Below, in pieces: positions 1-5,449 of a stretch of DNA of 5,449 nucleotides (the first letter of the stretch is position 1; each line of letters opens with the position of its first letter). The notes beneath the pieces were generated by a model. That model was not told the origin of the DNA. It searched no databases and worked only from the letters and a program-made list of their open reading frames with translations. Origin of the DNA: an uncultured Lachnospiraceae bacterium (GTDB taxonomy: Bacteria > Bacillota > Clostridia > Lachnospirales > Lachnospiraceae); contig CADCPJ010000174.1 of NCBI GenBank assembly GCA_902803245.1, positions 1 through 5,449 of the forward strand. The letters run 5' to 3'. Both the position numbers and the translations under genes were made by a program.

Positions 1-164
1 ATCCGGTCCGCATTCTCAAGCTTTTCCTTAAAGCCGGCCGCATTCAGTTCCTTGTTCTCATCGTAGAGAATCACGTCCGCGCCGACCTCCGAAAGAAGCC
101 CGGCCGCTCCGATTCCGCTCTTTCCGGCTCCGTATACGAGAACCTTTTTTCCCTGAAAATCCAT
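1..164 (-). CDS. murD: UDP-N-acetylmuramoylalanine--D-glutamate ligase MurD, N-terminal fragment (cut by window edge)
   Basis: This is the first 54 codons of MurD, the cytoplasmic ATP-dependent ligase that adds D-glutamate to UDP-MurNAc-L-alanine. The frame runs off the left edge of the window, so only the start of the Rossmann-like N-terminal domain is visible. It begins MDFQGKKVLVYGAGKSGIGA, followed by a hydrophobic helix (AAGLL), and a second strand ends in Y-D at residues 34-35, as expected for the UDP-binding fold. The GxGxSG glycine-rich loop at residues 12-17, right after a short KKVLV strand, is the usual MurD opening. The ATG at 164 is preceded by GGAGGA (172-177) at a 7-nt spacing, which fixes the start. 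Its position directly after mraY is the standard dcw order. Another Mur ligase is possible in principle, but the loop and the context favour MurD. Confidence 0.9.
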   Translation of the reverse strand, partial: MDFQGKKVLVYGAGKSGIGAAGLLSEVGADVILYDENKELNAAGFKEKLENADR

Positions 165-171
165 CTCTTTG

Positions 172-177
172 TCCTCC
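172..177 (-). promoter_or_regulatory. Ribosome binding site of murD
   Basis: GGAGGA on the minus strand, 7 nt before the ATG at 164. It is a strong Shine-Dalgarno match and decides the murD start. Confidence 0.8.
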
Positions 178-261
178 GGTTTCAACTGTCAGCGAAATTG
201 CCTGTTGGAATTAAGAAGCAATTCGTCTTTTCGTAATATTGCTATACTGGTTCCCCTTAGT

Positions 262-278
262 AATTGCCGAAGGCAATT
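262..278 (-). repeat. Perfect 7-bp inverted repeat in the mraY-murD gap
   Basis: Minus strand AATTGCC-TTC-GGCAATT can fold into a 7-bp stem with a 3-nt loop. It is followed by ACTAAGGGG rather than a T tract, so it does not look like an intrinsic terminator. Role unknown. Confidence 0.5.
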
Positions 279-336
279 GCCATGTCCGCCGGCGCGCTTA
301 AGAACTGCCGGCATGTCAGAAGCTCCCGCTTCAGGT

Positions 337-1296
337 TCAGATTGCGAGAAGGGCGACCATCGACGCAAGGATCGTGATCACCATAAACACCGCCACGATT
401 CTCGTCTCCGACCAGCCGCATTTTTCAAAATGGTGATGGATCGGGGTCATCTTGAAAATGCGCTTTCCGTGAGTCGCCTTGAAATACGTCACCTGTATCA
501 TGACGGACAGGATCTCAGCCAGGTAGATGATGCCGAAGATCAGGATGAAGAGCGGCATCTGAAGCATATAGGCCATGCCGGCGACGAAGCCTCCGAGGGC
601 CAGCGACCCGGTGTCGCCCATGAAAATCCTGGCCGGATAGGCATTGTACATGAGGAAGCCCATCAGCGCCCCTGCCACCGCGCTCGCGATGGGGGCGGTA
701 TCCGATCCGATCAGGGCGGAGGCAATCACGAAGAAGACTGCCACGACGATCGTGACGGAGGTTGACAGTCCGTCCAGGCCGTCCGTGAAATTGACCGCGT
801 TCACCGTGCCGAGGACCGCGAAAAAGAGGAGCGGGTACGCGAGTATGCCGATATCCACGATCTTTCCACCGGTAAACGGGATGCGCAGGGCCAGGGACGT
901 CCCGGTTCCGAGCACCATATAGAGGCAGAACACAAGGGTCACAGCGCACTCAAGGAGGAGTTTTTGCCACGCGATCAGCCCGTCCGAGTTGTGCTTCACC
1001 ACCTTGAGGTAGTCGTCTATGAATCCGATCAGCCCGAACGCGAGCGTCAGAAAGAGCACGGGACCTATGTGGCGAAAGGCCGGGATGTATATGACGGCCG
1101 CCACGGTCACCGCGATCAGGATGGCTGCCCCGCCCATCGTGGGAGTTCCGGCCTTTTTGAGGTGCGACTCCATCCCATACGTCCTCTCCGTCTGGCTCAT
1201 CTTGAGATTTCTCAGCACGGGGATCAGGATCGGCTCAACCACCGCACAGATCGCAAATGCAATCAGCGCGGGAATAATCATATAGCTCTCAAGCAT
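337..1296 (-). CDS. mraY: Phospho-N-acetylmuramoyl-pentapeptide-transferase MraY
   Basis: MraY is the integral membrane enzyme that transfers phospho-MurNAc-pentapeptide from the UDP precursor to undecaprenyl phosphate, giving lipid I. The 319-residue protein has the usual family length and about ten hydrophobic segments, the first near residues 7-27 and the last at 300-319. Family signatures are all present: GTPTMGG (50-56), the Mg-binding aspartate pair in FIDDYLKV (D94, D95), NFTDGLDGL (169-177), MGDTGS (226-231, with D228 matching the third catalytic Asp), and the PIHHHFE motif (H287-H289). The ATG at 1296 has AGGAGGA 7 nt upstream, while the internal Met at residue 6 has no such site, so 1296 is the start. 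It lies 79 nt after the PBP gene and is probably cotranscribed. It looks intact and normal. Confidence 0.97.
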   Translation of the reverse strand: MLESYMIIPALIAFAICAVVEPILIPVLRNLKMSQTERTYGMESHLKKAGTPTMGGAAILIAVTVAAVIYIPAFRHIGPVLFLTLAFGLIGFIDDYLKVVKHNSDGLIAWQKLLLECAVTLVFCLYMVLGTGTSLALRIPFTGGKIVDIGILAYPLLFFAVLGTVNAVNFTDGLDGLSTSVTIVVAVFFVIASALIGSDTAPIASAVAGALMGFLMYNAYPARIFMGDTGSLALGGFVAGMAYMLQMPLFILIFGIIYLAEILSVMIQVTYFKATHGKRIFKMTPIHHHFEKCGWSETRIVAVFMVITILASMVALLAI

Positions 1297-1303
1297 GGAA
1301 ATA

Positions 1304-1310
1304 TCCTCCT
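1304..1310 (-). promoter_or_regulatory. Ribosome binding site of mraY
   Basis: AGGAGGA on the minus strand, 7 nt before the ATG at 1296. It is the strongest Shine-Dalgarno sequence in the window and decides the mraY start. Confidence 0.8.
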
Positions 1311-1375
1311 CATACAGTCATCTTTGCAGCTGCCTGGCGCCTCCGGCACTCGGGGTGCTGAACAGTTACCGGTTT

Positions 1376-3766
1376 TTAAGTAAGACCGGCCTCTTCGTTG
1401 GTATAGCCGTCCGTCTCGAGAGTGTTTCCGCCCGCCGTCTCGGACTCGTCCTCCACGCCCTGGACCTCAGGGACGTTGGTGTCCGCCACGGTGTCCGCGT
1501 TCGCCGGCCCGAGGTTCACCGTCGGGGCTTCGTTCCCGGCGGATGTGCCGTCCTCCCGGGGTCCCCGGTAGGTCTCGCCCGCGCGGATCTTATACTCGGG
1601 ATCAATGACATTGTCATTTTCATCGACATAGTCGAGATCGTCGTTGATCAGATACCCTTCCGCGTCGATGAAGTGTCCGTCCTCATTGAGGAGGTTGCCG
1701 TCGTCGTCGATGGAGGCGATGTAGTTCTTTTCCCCGTCCTCTTCGCGCCCGGCCGCCTCGGCGGAAGCAAGGAGGGCCTCGTAGGCCTCCTCGTCCACTT
1801 CCATGGCGCTCGTTATGACCTTCTCCCCCGTCGGGTTGTCGTAGTCCATCTTCAGGTATTTATTGGCCGGGTCGGAGGGCTCGTCGGGATAAATGCCGAG
1901 ATAAGGCAGAATCTGTCTCAGAATGTCCCTCGCGATCCACTGCGGATAGCGGTTGTCCGCCTGGTCGTAGACGTTCGGCTCGTCCACCACGCAGTAGATC
2001 ACCACCTGGGGATCATCGCAAGGAACGAAGCCGATCCAGGAGACGAGATACTTCCCGTTTCCTCTCGGGATCTTCTGGGCCGTCCCGGTCTTGCCTCCCA
2101 TGGAATAGCCGTCCACTTTGGCATACTTGCTCGTCCCGTCGTCCACGCTCGCCTTCATATAGCCGCGGAGCGCATCCGACACGTCCGCGGAGAGGGTCTC
2201 CTTCATGAGGATGTTGTCATAGGATCTCTTGACGACTCCGCTCTTGTCCTGCACGCAGCTCACGATGTGGGGACGGTAATAGTACCCGCCGTTTATGACG
2301 GCGCTGACCGCCGCTATTTCCTGTACCATCGTGCACGTGAAGCCCTGGCCGAAGGTCGCCGTCGCGAGGTCGACGGATCCCATGGTGTCCGCGGTGGATA
2401 TGATGCCCGAGGACTCGCCGGACAGATCGATGCCGGTGCGGCTCCCGAAGCCGAACATTCTCTGATACTTGCTGAACTCATCCACTCCGAGCTTCATGCC
2501 GATCTGCATGAGCCCGTCATTGCAGGAATTCTTCACCACATCCGTGAGGGTCTCCTGCCCGTGTCCTTCGAGTTTGGAGCACTTGATGCGGATGCCCGCC
2601 ACGATCTCGTAGCCGTCGCAGACAAATGTCTCATTTCCGGAGAGCGCCCCGCTCTCGAGCGCGCCGGACACCGTCACGGGCTTGAAGACGGAGCCGGGCT
2701 CATAGGCATCGGAGACGCAGTAGTTCCGCCATATCTCGGTCAGGTACCCGGCCTTCTGATTCGCGGACATCGCGTCGATCTGCTCCTTAGAGTAATACCC
2801 GGTCAGGTCCCTCGGGTGATTCGGGTCGTACTGCTCGGAATTGGCCATGGCGAGAACCTGCCCGTTCTTGGGATTCATCACCACGACTCCGATGTGCTTC
2901 GCCGCGGAGGTCTGGCTGTAGGGACCGTTCTGGTAGATCGACTCGAAGCCCGCGATCACGTTCTCCGTGACCTGCTGGATGTTGGTGTCGATCGTACTCT
3001 TTATCGTGTCCCCGTCCACGGGCTCCACGATCGTCTGCTCGATCTGCGAGTCCGACCCCCAGTAGCCGTATTTTCTGCCGTCGACTCCGCAGAGCGTGTT
3101 GTTGTAGTACCCTTCGAGTCCCCAGTCCGCCTTGTCGCCGTCGTAGACGAACCCGAGGACGTCGCCGGCGAGGGCTCCCATGGGGTAGACCCGCACATAG
3201 ACTTCTTCGAACCAGATGCCGCGGGCATTTGCGCGCTTTTTTCTCTCCTCTTCCGCAAGAGACTTGTCCGACGAGCCGGCCTTGTACTTGTCGTAGGCCT
3301 GCTTCTCCTCCACCGTGATTGCCTCGGAGATCACCTGGTACTGGGAGTTCTTCGTCTTCTCATCGGAAAGGAGGTGGCGGATCGTCAGTTCGTCCGCATT
3401 AAAGAGCGTCACAAGGGCCGTGACCGTCGGCTCGACATAGTTCTCGCTCGCGTTCGCCACGCTGCAGTCCAGGATCACATTGTATCTCTTCTCCGAAGTC
3501 GCGAGAACCGCCCCGTTCCTGTCCAGGATGTCCCCGCGCTTATAAGCCAGCGACGTGGATGAGTAGTGGGACTGCGAGTTCGCGAGGACAAGCCTCCGGT
3601 ACTTCGCCCCGCTTGAGGCGTTGATGTAGGTCATGCGCACAAGCAGACAAATTAAAGCCAGCACAACTCCCACAAAGAGTCCTGCCAGCTTCCTTCGCAT
3701 CGATGAATTCAGTTTTCTGTAATTCGGTCCGTTTGCACCCGTCTGATCGGGTTTTCCAACATTCAA
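1376..3766 (-). CDS. ftsI: Class B penicillin-binding protein, FtsI/SpoVD-type peptidoglycan transpeptidase with acidic C-terminal tail
   Basis: A monofunctional D,D-transpeptidase that cross-links septal (or spore cortex) peptidoglycan outside the membrane. The 796-residue protein has a short cytoplasmic N-terminus, one membrane anchor (about 27-48), and the PBP dimerisation/pedestal domain with RGDILDRNG (77-85) and the GLEGYYNNTLCG motif near 207-217. The transpeptidase domain carries SVFK (catalytic S359, K362), SCN (414-416) and KTGT (559-562). Residues 631-796 form a low-complexity tail with 44 acidic and 9 basic residues; there is no PASTA domain. C396 and C415 lie 37 and 56 residues after the catalytic Ser, a spacing like the redox cysteines of Bacillus SpoVD. 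The start is uncertain: TTG at 3766 has only GAGG 5 nt upstream, while ATG at 3700 (residue 23) has no ribosome binding site, so TTG is preferred. FtsI and SpoVD cannot be told apart firmly here; it is the only PBP in this stretch and sits right after ftsL, which favours a division role. Confidence 0.93.
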   Translation of the reverse strand: MNVGKPDQTGANGPNYRKLNSSMRRKLAGLFVGVVLALICLLVRMTYINASSGAKYRRLVLANSQSHYSSTSLAYKRGDILDRNGAVLATSEKRYNVILDCSVANASENYVEPTVTALVTLFNADELTIRHLLSDEKTKNSQYQVISEAITVEEKQAYDKYKAGSSDKSLAEEERKKRANARGIWFEEVYVRVYPMGALAGDVLGFVYDGDKADWGLEGYYNNTLCGVDGRKYGYWGSDSQIEQTIVEPVDGDTIKSTIDTNIQQVTENVIAGFESIYQNGPYSQTSAAKHIGVVVMNPKNGQVLAMANSEQYDPNHPRDLTGYYSKEQIDAMSANQKAGYLTEIWRNYCVSDAYEPGSVFKPVTVSGALESGALSGNETFVCDGYEIVAGIRIKCSKLEGHGQETLTDVVKNSCNDGLMQIGMKLGVDEFSKYQRMFGFGSRTGIDLSGESSGIISTADTMGSVDLATATFGQGFTCTMVQEIAAVSAVINGGYYYRPHIVSCVQDKSGVVKRSYDNILMKETLSADVSDALRGYMKASVDDGTSKYAKVDGYSMGGKTGTAQKIPRGNGKYLVSWIGFVPCDDPQVVIYCVVDEPNVYDQADNRYPQWIARDILRQILPYLGIYPDEPSDPANKYLKMDYDNPTGEKVITSAMEVDEEAYEALLASAEAAGREEDGEKNYIASIDDDGNLLNEDGHFIDAEGYLINDDLDYVDENDNVIDPEYKIRAGETYRGPREDGTSAGNEAPTVNLGPANADTVADTNVPEVQGVEDESETAGGNTLETDGYTNEEAGLT
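1604..1708 (-). repeat. Five tandem acidic heptads in the PBP C-terminal tail
   Basis: Residues 687-721 of the PBP read as five back-to-back 7-residue units with the pattern [D/N]-x-[D/E/N]-x-x-aliphatic/aromatic-aliphatic, with Gly at position 4 in the first three. The second and third units are NEDGHFI and DAEGYLI. The last two units (698-721 region of the pattern, ending DNVI) are more diverged. The repeat is at protein level; codons differ between units, so it is not a recent DNA duplication. Function unknown. Confidence 0.65.
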
Positions 3767-3771
3767 AACAG

Positions 3772-3775
3772 CCTC
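3772..3775 (-). promoter_or_regulatory. Weak ribosome binding site for the PBP TTG start
   Basis: GAGG on the minus strand, 5 nt before the TTG at 3766. It is the only Shine-Dalgarno-like sequence near a possible start of the PBP gene, and it is much weaker than those of mraY, murD and rsmH. Confidence 0.45.
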
Positions 3776-3798
3776 ATAAGCAAAAAAACGTGCTTCTT

Positions 3799-4311
3799 TT
3801 ACTCGGAGGGAACCTCCGTGTATTGTCTGATATAGCTGGAGTCGTCCGTATTATACCACACAATCTGTTCTTCTGTCGCGTATTTCATCCCCAATTTGTT
3901 AATAGCGACATCTTTTATATGATTCCAGTCCAGCGTGTTGTTCACATTTTCAAGCAGCGCATCGTTCTCAGAGCGCAAGGATATAAGCTCCGATTCCAGT
4001 TTTTCGTTGACCGAAATCTGCGCGGTGATCGTTGACTTGAGCTGCAGATAGTGCACACACATAAAGACCGTAGCTACCGATATGACGGCAAGAAAGACTA
4101 CATAAGCGAAATTGACCGTCAGCGCCTTCTCGCGGTTCTTCGCCACGCTGTCGCTCATCGCGGACGTGCGGCTCCCCTTGATGCGGTACGCTCCTGCGTC
4201 TCTCCCCAGTGACGCAGCGCGCTCAGGCGCATAGGCCTCGGTTCCGTTCACCCGGTACTGCATGTTCTCCGATCTTTGATTTACCCTTCTCGCAGTACCC
4301 GTTGACGCCAT
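3799..4311 (-). CDS. ftsL: Cell division protein FtsL
   Basis: FtsL is a small bitopic divisome protein that works with DivIC/FtsB and DivIB/FtsQ to activate septal wall synthesis. The 170-residue product has a cytoplasmic N-terminus of about 64 residues that is basic near the membrane (AKNREKAL), one transmembrane helix (about 65-87), a polar helical stretch likely to form a coiled coil (88-125), and a C-terminal segment IKDVAINKLGMKYATEEQIV (132-151) typical of Firmicutes FtsL. The stop of rsmH abuts this ATG (TAAATG), so translation is likely coupled; AAAGG 11 nt upstream is a modest ribosome binding site. A second ATG at 4263 with GGAG only 3-4 nt upstream is a possible shorter start (154 residues). 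The gene appears more AT-rich than its neighbours. Identity rests on architecture and position, since FtsL sequence is poorly conserved. Confidence 0.88.
   Translation of the reverse strand: MASTGTARRVNQRSENMQYRVNGTEAYAPERAASLGRDAGAYRIKGSRTSAMSDSVAKNREKALTVNFAYVVFLAVISVATVFMCVHYLQLKSTITAQISVNEKLESELISLRSENDALLENVNNTLDWNHIKDVAINKLGMKYATEEQIVWYNTDDSSYIRQYTEVPSE
3804..3818 (-). repeat. 6-bp GC-rich hairpin just before the ftsL stop codon
   Basis: Minus strand CGGAGG-TTC-CCTCCG forms a perfect 6-bp stem with a 3-nt loop within the last codons of ftsL. The ftsL stop follows 2 nt later, and a run of seven T (3782-3788) begins 15 nt after the stem. That distance is too great for a standard intrinsic terminator, so I record it only as a stem-loop between ftsL and the PBP gene. 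Confidence 0.5.
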
Positions 4312-5256
4312 TTAGCCGCTTACCTTTCGCTCGAATACCCGCAGCTTCGCGCTTTGGGAGCGCGGGTTCATGGTCTGCTCCGCTTCGGAAGGCAGGACCG
4401 GCTTTCTTGTCACAGCAAAGCCTTTTGATTTTTTTCCGCACACGCAGACCGGAAAGTCCGGCGGGCAGGTGCACGGATTCTCATTTCTCTTAAATGCCGC
4501 CTTCACGATCCGGTCCTCAAGAGAATGAAAAGTAATCACCGACAGGCGGCCCCCGTCCCGAAGGAGGTCTATCATCCCGTCGATCGAGTCCGTAAGGGCC
4601 GTCAGTTCGCCGTTCAGCTCGATCCTTATGGCCTGGAAGGTCCTCTTTGCGGGATGTCCGCCGGTTTTTTGCAGCCGCATCGGGATCGACGCCCGGATGA
4701 TCTCGACTAACTCCCCAGTCGTCTCAATCGGTTTCCGGGCACGTCTCTCAGCGATGTGCTTCGCGATGTTCCAAGCAAACCTCTCCTCGCCGTATTCCCT
4801 TAAGATACGGGCGAGTTCGCGCTCGCTCTCCCTGTTGATGAGATCAGCGGCGGTGCGCACTTCTCTTTGGTCCATCCTCATGTCGAGAGGCGCATCCTGC
4901 ATATAGGAAAAACCCCTCTCAGCCGTGTCCAGCTGATAGGAGGACACCCCCAGATCGAGCAGAATGCCGTCCACGCGGGCTATGCCGAGCTCCTTTAAGA
5001 TCTCCGGCATTTCGGAGTAGTTTCCCCTCCTTATGACGACCCGGTCGCGATAAGCATAGAGCCGCTCTGCAGCGGCGCGGATGGCCGCCTCGTCCCGGTC
5101 AATTCCCACAAGGGTTCCGCCTTCATCAAGCAGTTTTGCGATCTCCAGGGAGTGTCCTCCGCCGCCGAGCGTACCATCCACATAGATGCCTCCCGGCTTT
5201 ACCTTCAGGCTTTCAATTGTCTCATTCAAGAGCACGGATGTATGCGAAAATGCCAT
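4312..5256 (-). CDS. rsmH: 16S rRNA (cytosine(1402)-N(4))-methyltransferase RsmH (MraW)
   Basis: RsmH is a cytoplasmic SAM-dependent enzyme that methylates N4 of C1402 in 16S rRNA at the decoding site. From the ATG at 5256 the protein has 314 residues, the usual family length, and starts [17 protein letters not shown] like other RsmH proteins. Motifs in order: SAM-binding [10 protein letters not shown] (28-37), GIDRD (51-55), [11 protein letters not shown] (97-107), GFSY and APLDMRMD (115-129), [15 protein letters not shown] (201-215), [14 protein letters not shown] (239-252), a four-cysteine [13 protein letters not shown] patch (262-274), and the C-terminal [14 protein letters not shown] (298-311). 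A 15-codon longer frame begins at 5301 but has no ribosome binding site, whereas AAGGGGAG lies 5 nt before 5256, so the shorter start is chosen. It ends in TAA directly followed by the ftsL ATG. It looks intact. Confidence 0.97.
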   Translation of the reverse strand: MAFSHTSVLLNETIESLKVKPGGIYVDGTLGGGGHSLEIAKLLDEGGTLVGIDRDEAAIRAAAERLYAYRDRVVIRRGNYSEMPEILKELGIARVDGILLDLGVSSYQLDTAERGFSYMQDAPLDMRMDQREVRTAADLINRESERELARILREYGEERFAWNIAKHIAERRARKPIETTGELVEIIRASIPMRLQKTGGHPAKRTFQAIRIELNGELTALTDSIDGMIDLLRDGGRLSVITFHSLEDRIVKAAFKRNENPCTCPPDFPVCVCGKKSKGFAVTRKPVLPSEAEQTMNPRSQSAKLRVFERKVSG

Positions 5257-5261
5257 GTCTG

Positions 5262-5269
5262 CTCCCCTT
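5262..5269 (-). promoter_or_regulatory. Ribosome binding site of rsmH
   Basis: AAGGGGAG on the minus strand, 5 nt before the ATG at 5256. It selects this start over the in-frame ATG at 5301. Confidence 0.7.
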
Positions 5270-5325
5270 AAACACCGCTCTTTGCACCGGCCCATTTTCA
5301 TGAGGCCGATGAGACAGCGCGCCGT

Positions 5326-5355
5326 CCGAAAGGGCCCCTTATTTCCCTTTTGCGG
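5326..5355 (-). repeat. Inverted repeat in the mraZ-rsmH gap
   Basis: On the minus strand CCG-CA-AAAGGG, a 10-nt loop, then CCCTTT-CGG can pair into 9 bp with a 2-nt bulge. A perfect 10-bp palindrome GCGGCGCCGC (5352-5361) overlaps its outer edge. No T tract follows, so it is not an obvious terminator. It lies in the 112-nt leader between the mraZ stop and rsmH; I see no promoter there. Confidence 0.35.
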
Positions 5356-5368
5356 CGCCGCCTGCCGA

Positions 5369-5449
5369 TCAGAAGAGCTGCTTCAGACTCTCCAGCTCAT
5401 TTCGCATCTCATCTGCGTCCATGAGTTTCTCTTCCACCTGATCCCAGAC
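5369..5449 (-). CDS. mraZ: Transcriptional regulator MraZ, C-terminal fragment (cut by window edge)
   Basis: Only the last 26 codons and a TGA stop (5369-5371) are in the window; the frame enters from the right edge. The residues begin [20 protein letters not shown] and end SLKQLF. A W-D/S tryptophan motif followed by an acidic helical tail with DxDE is the usual end of Firmicutes MraZ, and mraZ is the normal gene immediately upstream of rsmH. MraZ is a DNA-binding regulator with AbrB-like SpoVT folds that binds repeats in the dcw promoter, which would lie upstream of this window. The call depends heavily on position because so little of the protein is visible. Confidence 0.75.
   Translation of the reverse strand, partial: VWDQVEEKLMDADEMRNELESLKQLF

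Larger units (their letters stand above)
165..336 (-). other. mraY-murD intergenic region with several small inverted repeats
   Basis: This 172-nt gap is the largest non-coding stretch in the window. In transcription order it holds a 5-bp hairpin GAAGC-GGGA-GCTTC (319-332) with a GNRA-type loop just after the mraY stop, a pair of GCCGGC arms (307-312 and 288-293) separated by 13 nt, a 7-bp hairpin AATTGCC-TTC-GGCAATT (262-278), and a weak GAATT/AATTC pair (208-212 and 220-224). The murD-proximal half (about 181-280) is clearly more AT-rich than the genes around it. None of the stems is followed by a T run, so I do not call a terminator. A weak promoter-like pair (TTACTA, 17 nt, AATATT) lies between the 7-bp hairpin and murD, but it matches consensus poorly. 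No ORF of interest is seen. Confidence 0.5.

Noticed and set aside
515..949. Alternative-frame open frames inside mraY and the other genes (for example 515-949 minus, 169-765 plus, 964-1383 plus)
   Set aside because: They overlap well-supported genes in other frames, lack ribosome sites and recognisable motifs, and have the composition of shadow frames.
1295..3562. A 755-codon open frame on the plus strand opposite the PBP gene
   Set aside because: It lies antisense to a PBP gene with all catalytic motifs, is rich in V, R, H, D, L and G as expected from reading GC-biased codons backwards, and shows no recognisable domain.
3763..3777. A five-codon mini-ORF (ATG AGG CTG TTT TGA) overlapping the PBP start
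   Set aside because: It is too short to support by sequence alone and has no ribosome binding site; a similar ATG-ACT-GTA-TGA upstream of mraY suggests chance.
3782..3818. Intrinsic terminator between ftsL and the PBP gene
   Set aside because: The T run begins 15 nt after the GC-rich stem instead of directly following it, and the genes belong to one cluster on the same strand.
4441..4475. Four-cysteine patch in RsmH as a possible novel metal site
   Set aside because: A C-x-C-P-P-x-x-P-x-C-x-C type patch near the C-terminus is a normal feature of many RsmH proteins.
5257..5301. A 15-codon N-terminal extension of RsmH starting at ATG 5301
   Set aside because: No ribosome binding site precedes 5301, the added residues are not typical of RsmH, and the ATG at 5256 has a good site and gives the family's normal N-terminus and length.

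Overview
The window is an ordinary-looking segment of a division and cell wall (dcw) cluster, read entirely from the minus strand. In transcription order (right to left) it holds: the last 26 codons of mraZ, then rsmH (mraW), ftsL, a class B penicillin-binding protein of the FtsI/SpoVD type, mraY, and the first 54 codons of murD. Both end genes are cut by the window edges. All six genes are recognisable from conserved motifs. No mobile element, RNA gene, CRISPR array or phage gene was seen.

The gene order (mraZ-rsmH-ftsL-PBP-mraY-murD), the strong AGGAGG-type ribosome binding sites, the short low-GC Firmicutes-style FtsL and the SpoVD-like PBP point to a Gram-positive Clostridia member. The proteins resemble those of Lachnospiraceae, in a lineage with fairly GC-rich coding DNA. 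This placement rests on motif memory and gene order, not on a search.

Layout: 1-164 murD start; 165-336 the only sizeable gap, AT-rich and full of small inverted repeats; 337-1296 mraY; 1297-1375 short gap with the mraY ribosome binding site; 1376-3766 PBP; 3767-3798 short gap with a T tract; 3799-4311 ftsL; 4312-5256 rsmH, whose stop codon abuts the ftsL start codon; 5257-5368 leader of rsmH; 5369-5449 mraZ end. The genes are most likely one operon. The promoter, normally upstream of mraZ, lies outside the window.

Together the products couple ribosome maturation (RsmH), divisome assembly (FtsL), septal peptidoglycan cross-linking (PBP) and lipid-linked precursor synthesis (MraY makes lipid I; MurD adds D-glutamate to the nucleotide precursor). 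I found no undescribed system. The points most worth a second look are the long acidic C-terminal tail of the PBP with five tandem heptads, a cysteine pair near its active site that matches the SpoVD redox pair by spacing, its weak TTG start behind a hairpin and T tract, and the structured mraY-murD gap.
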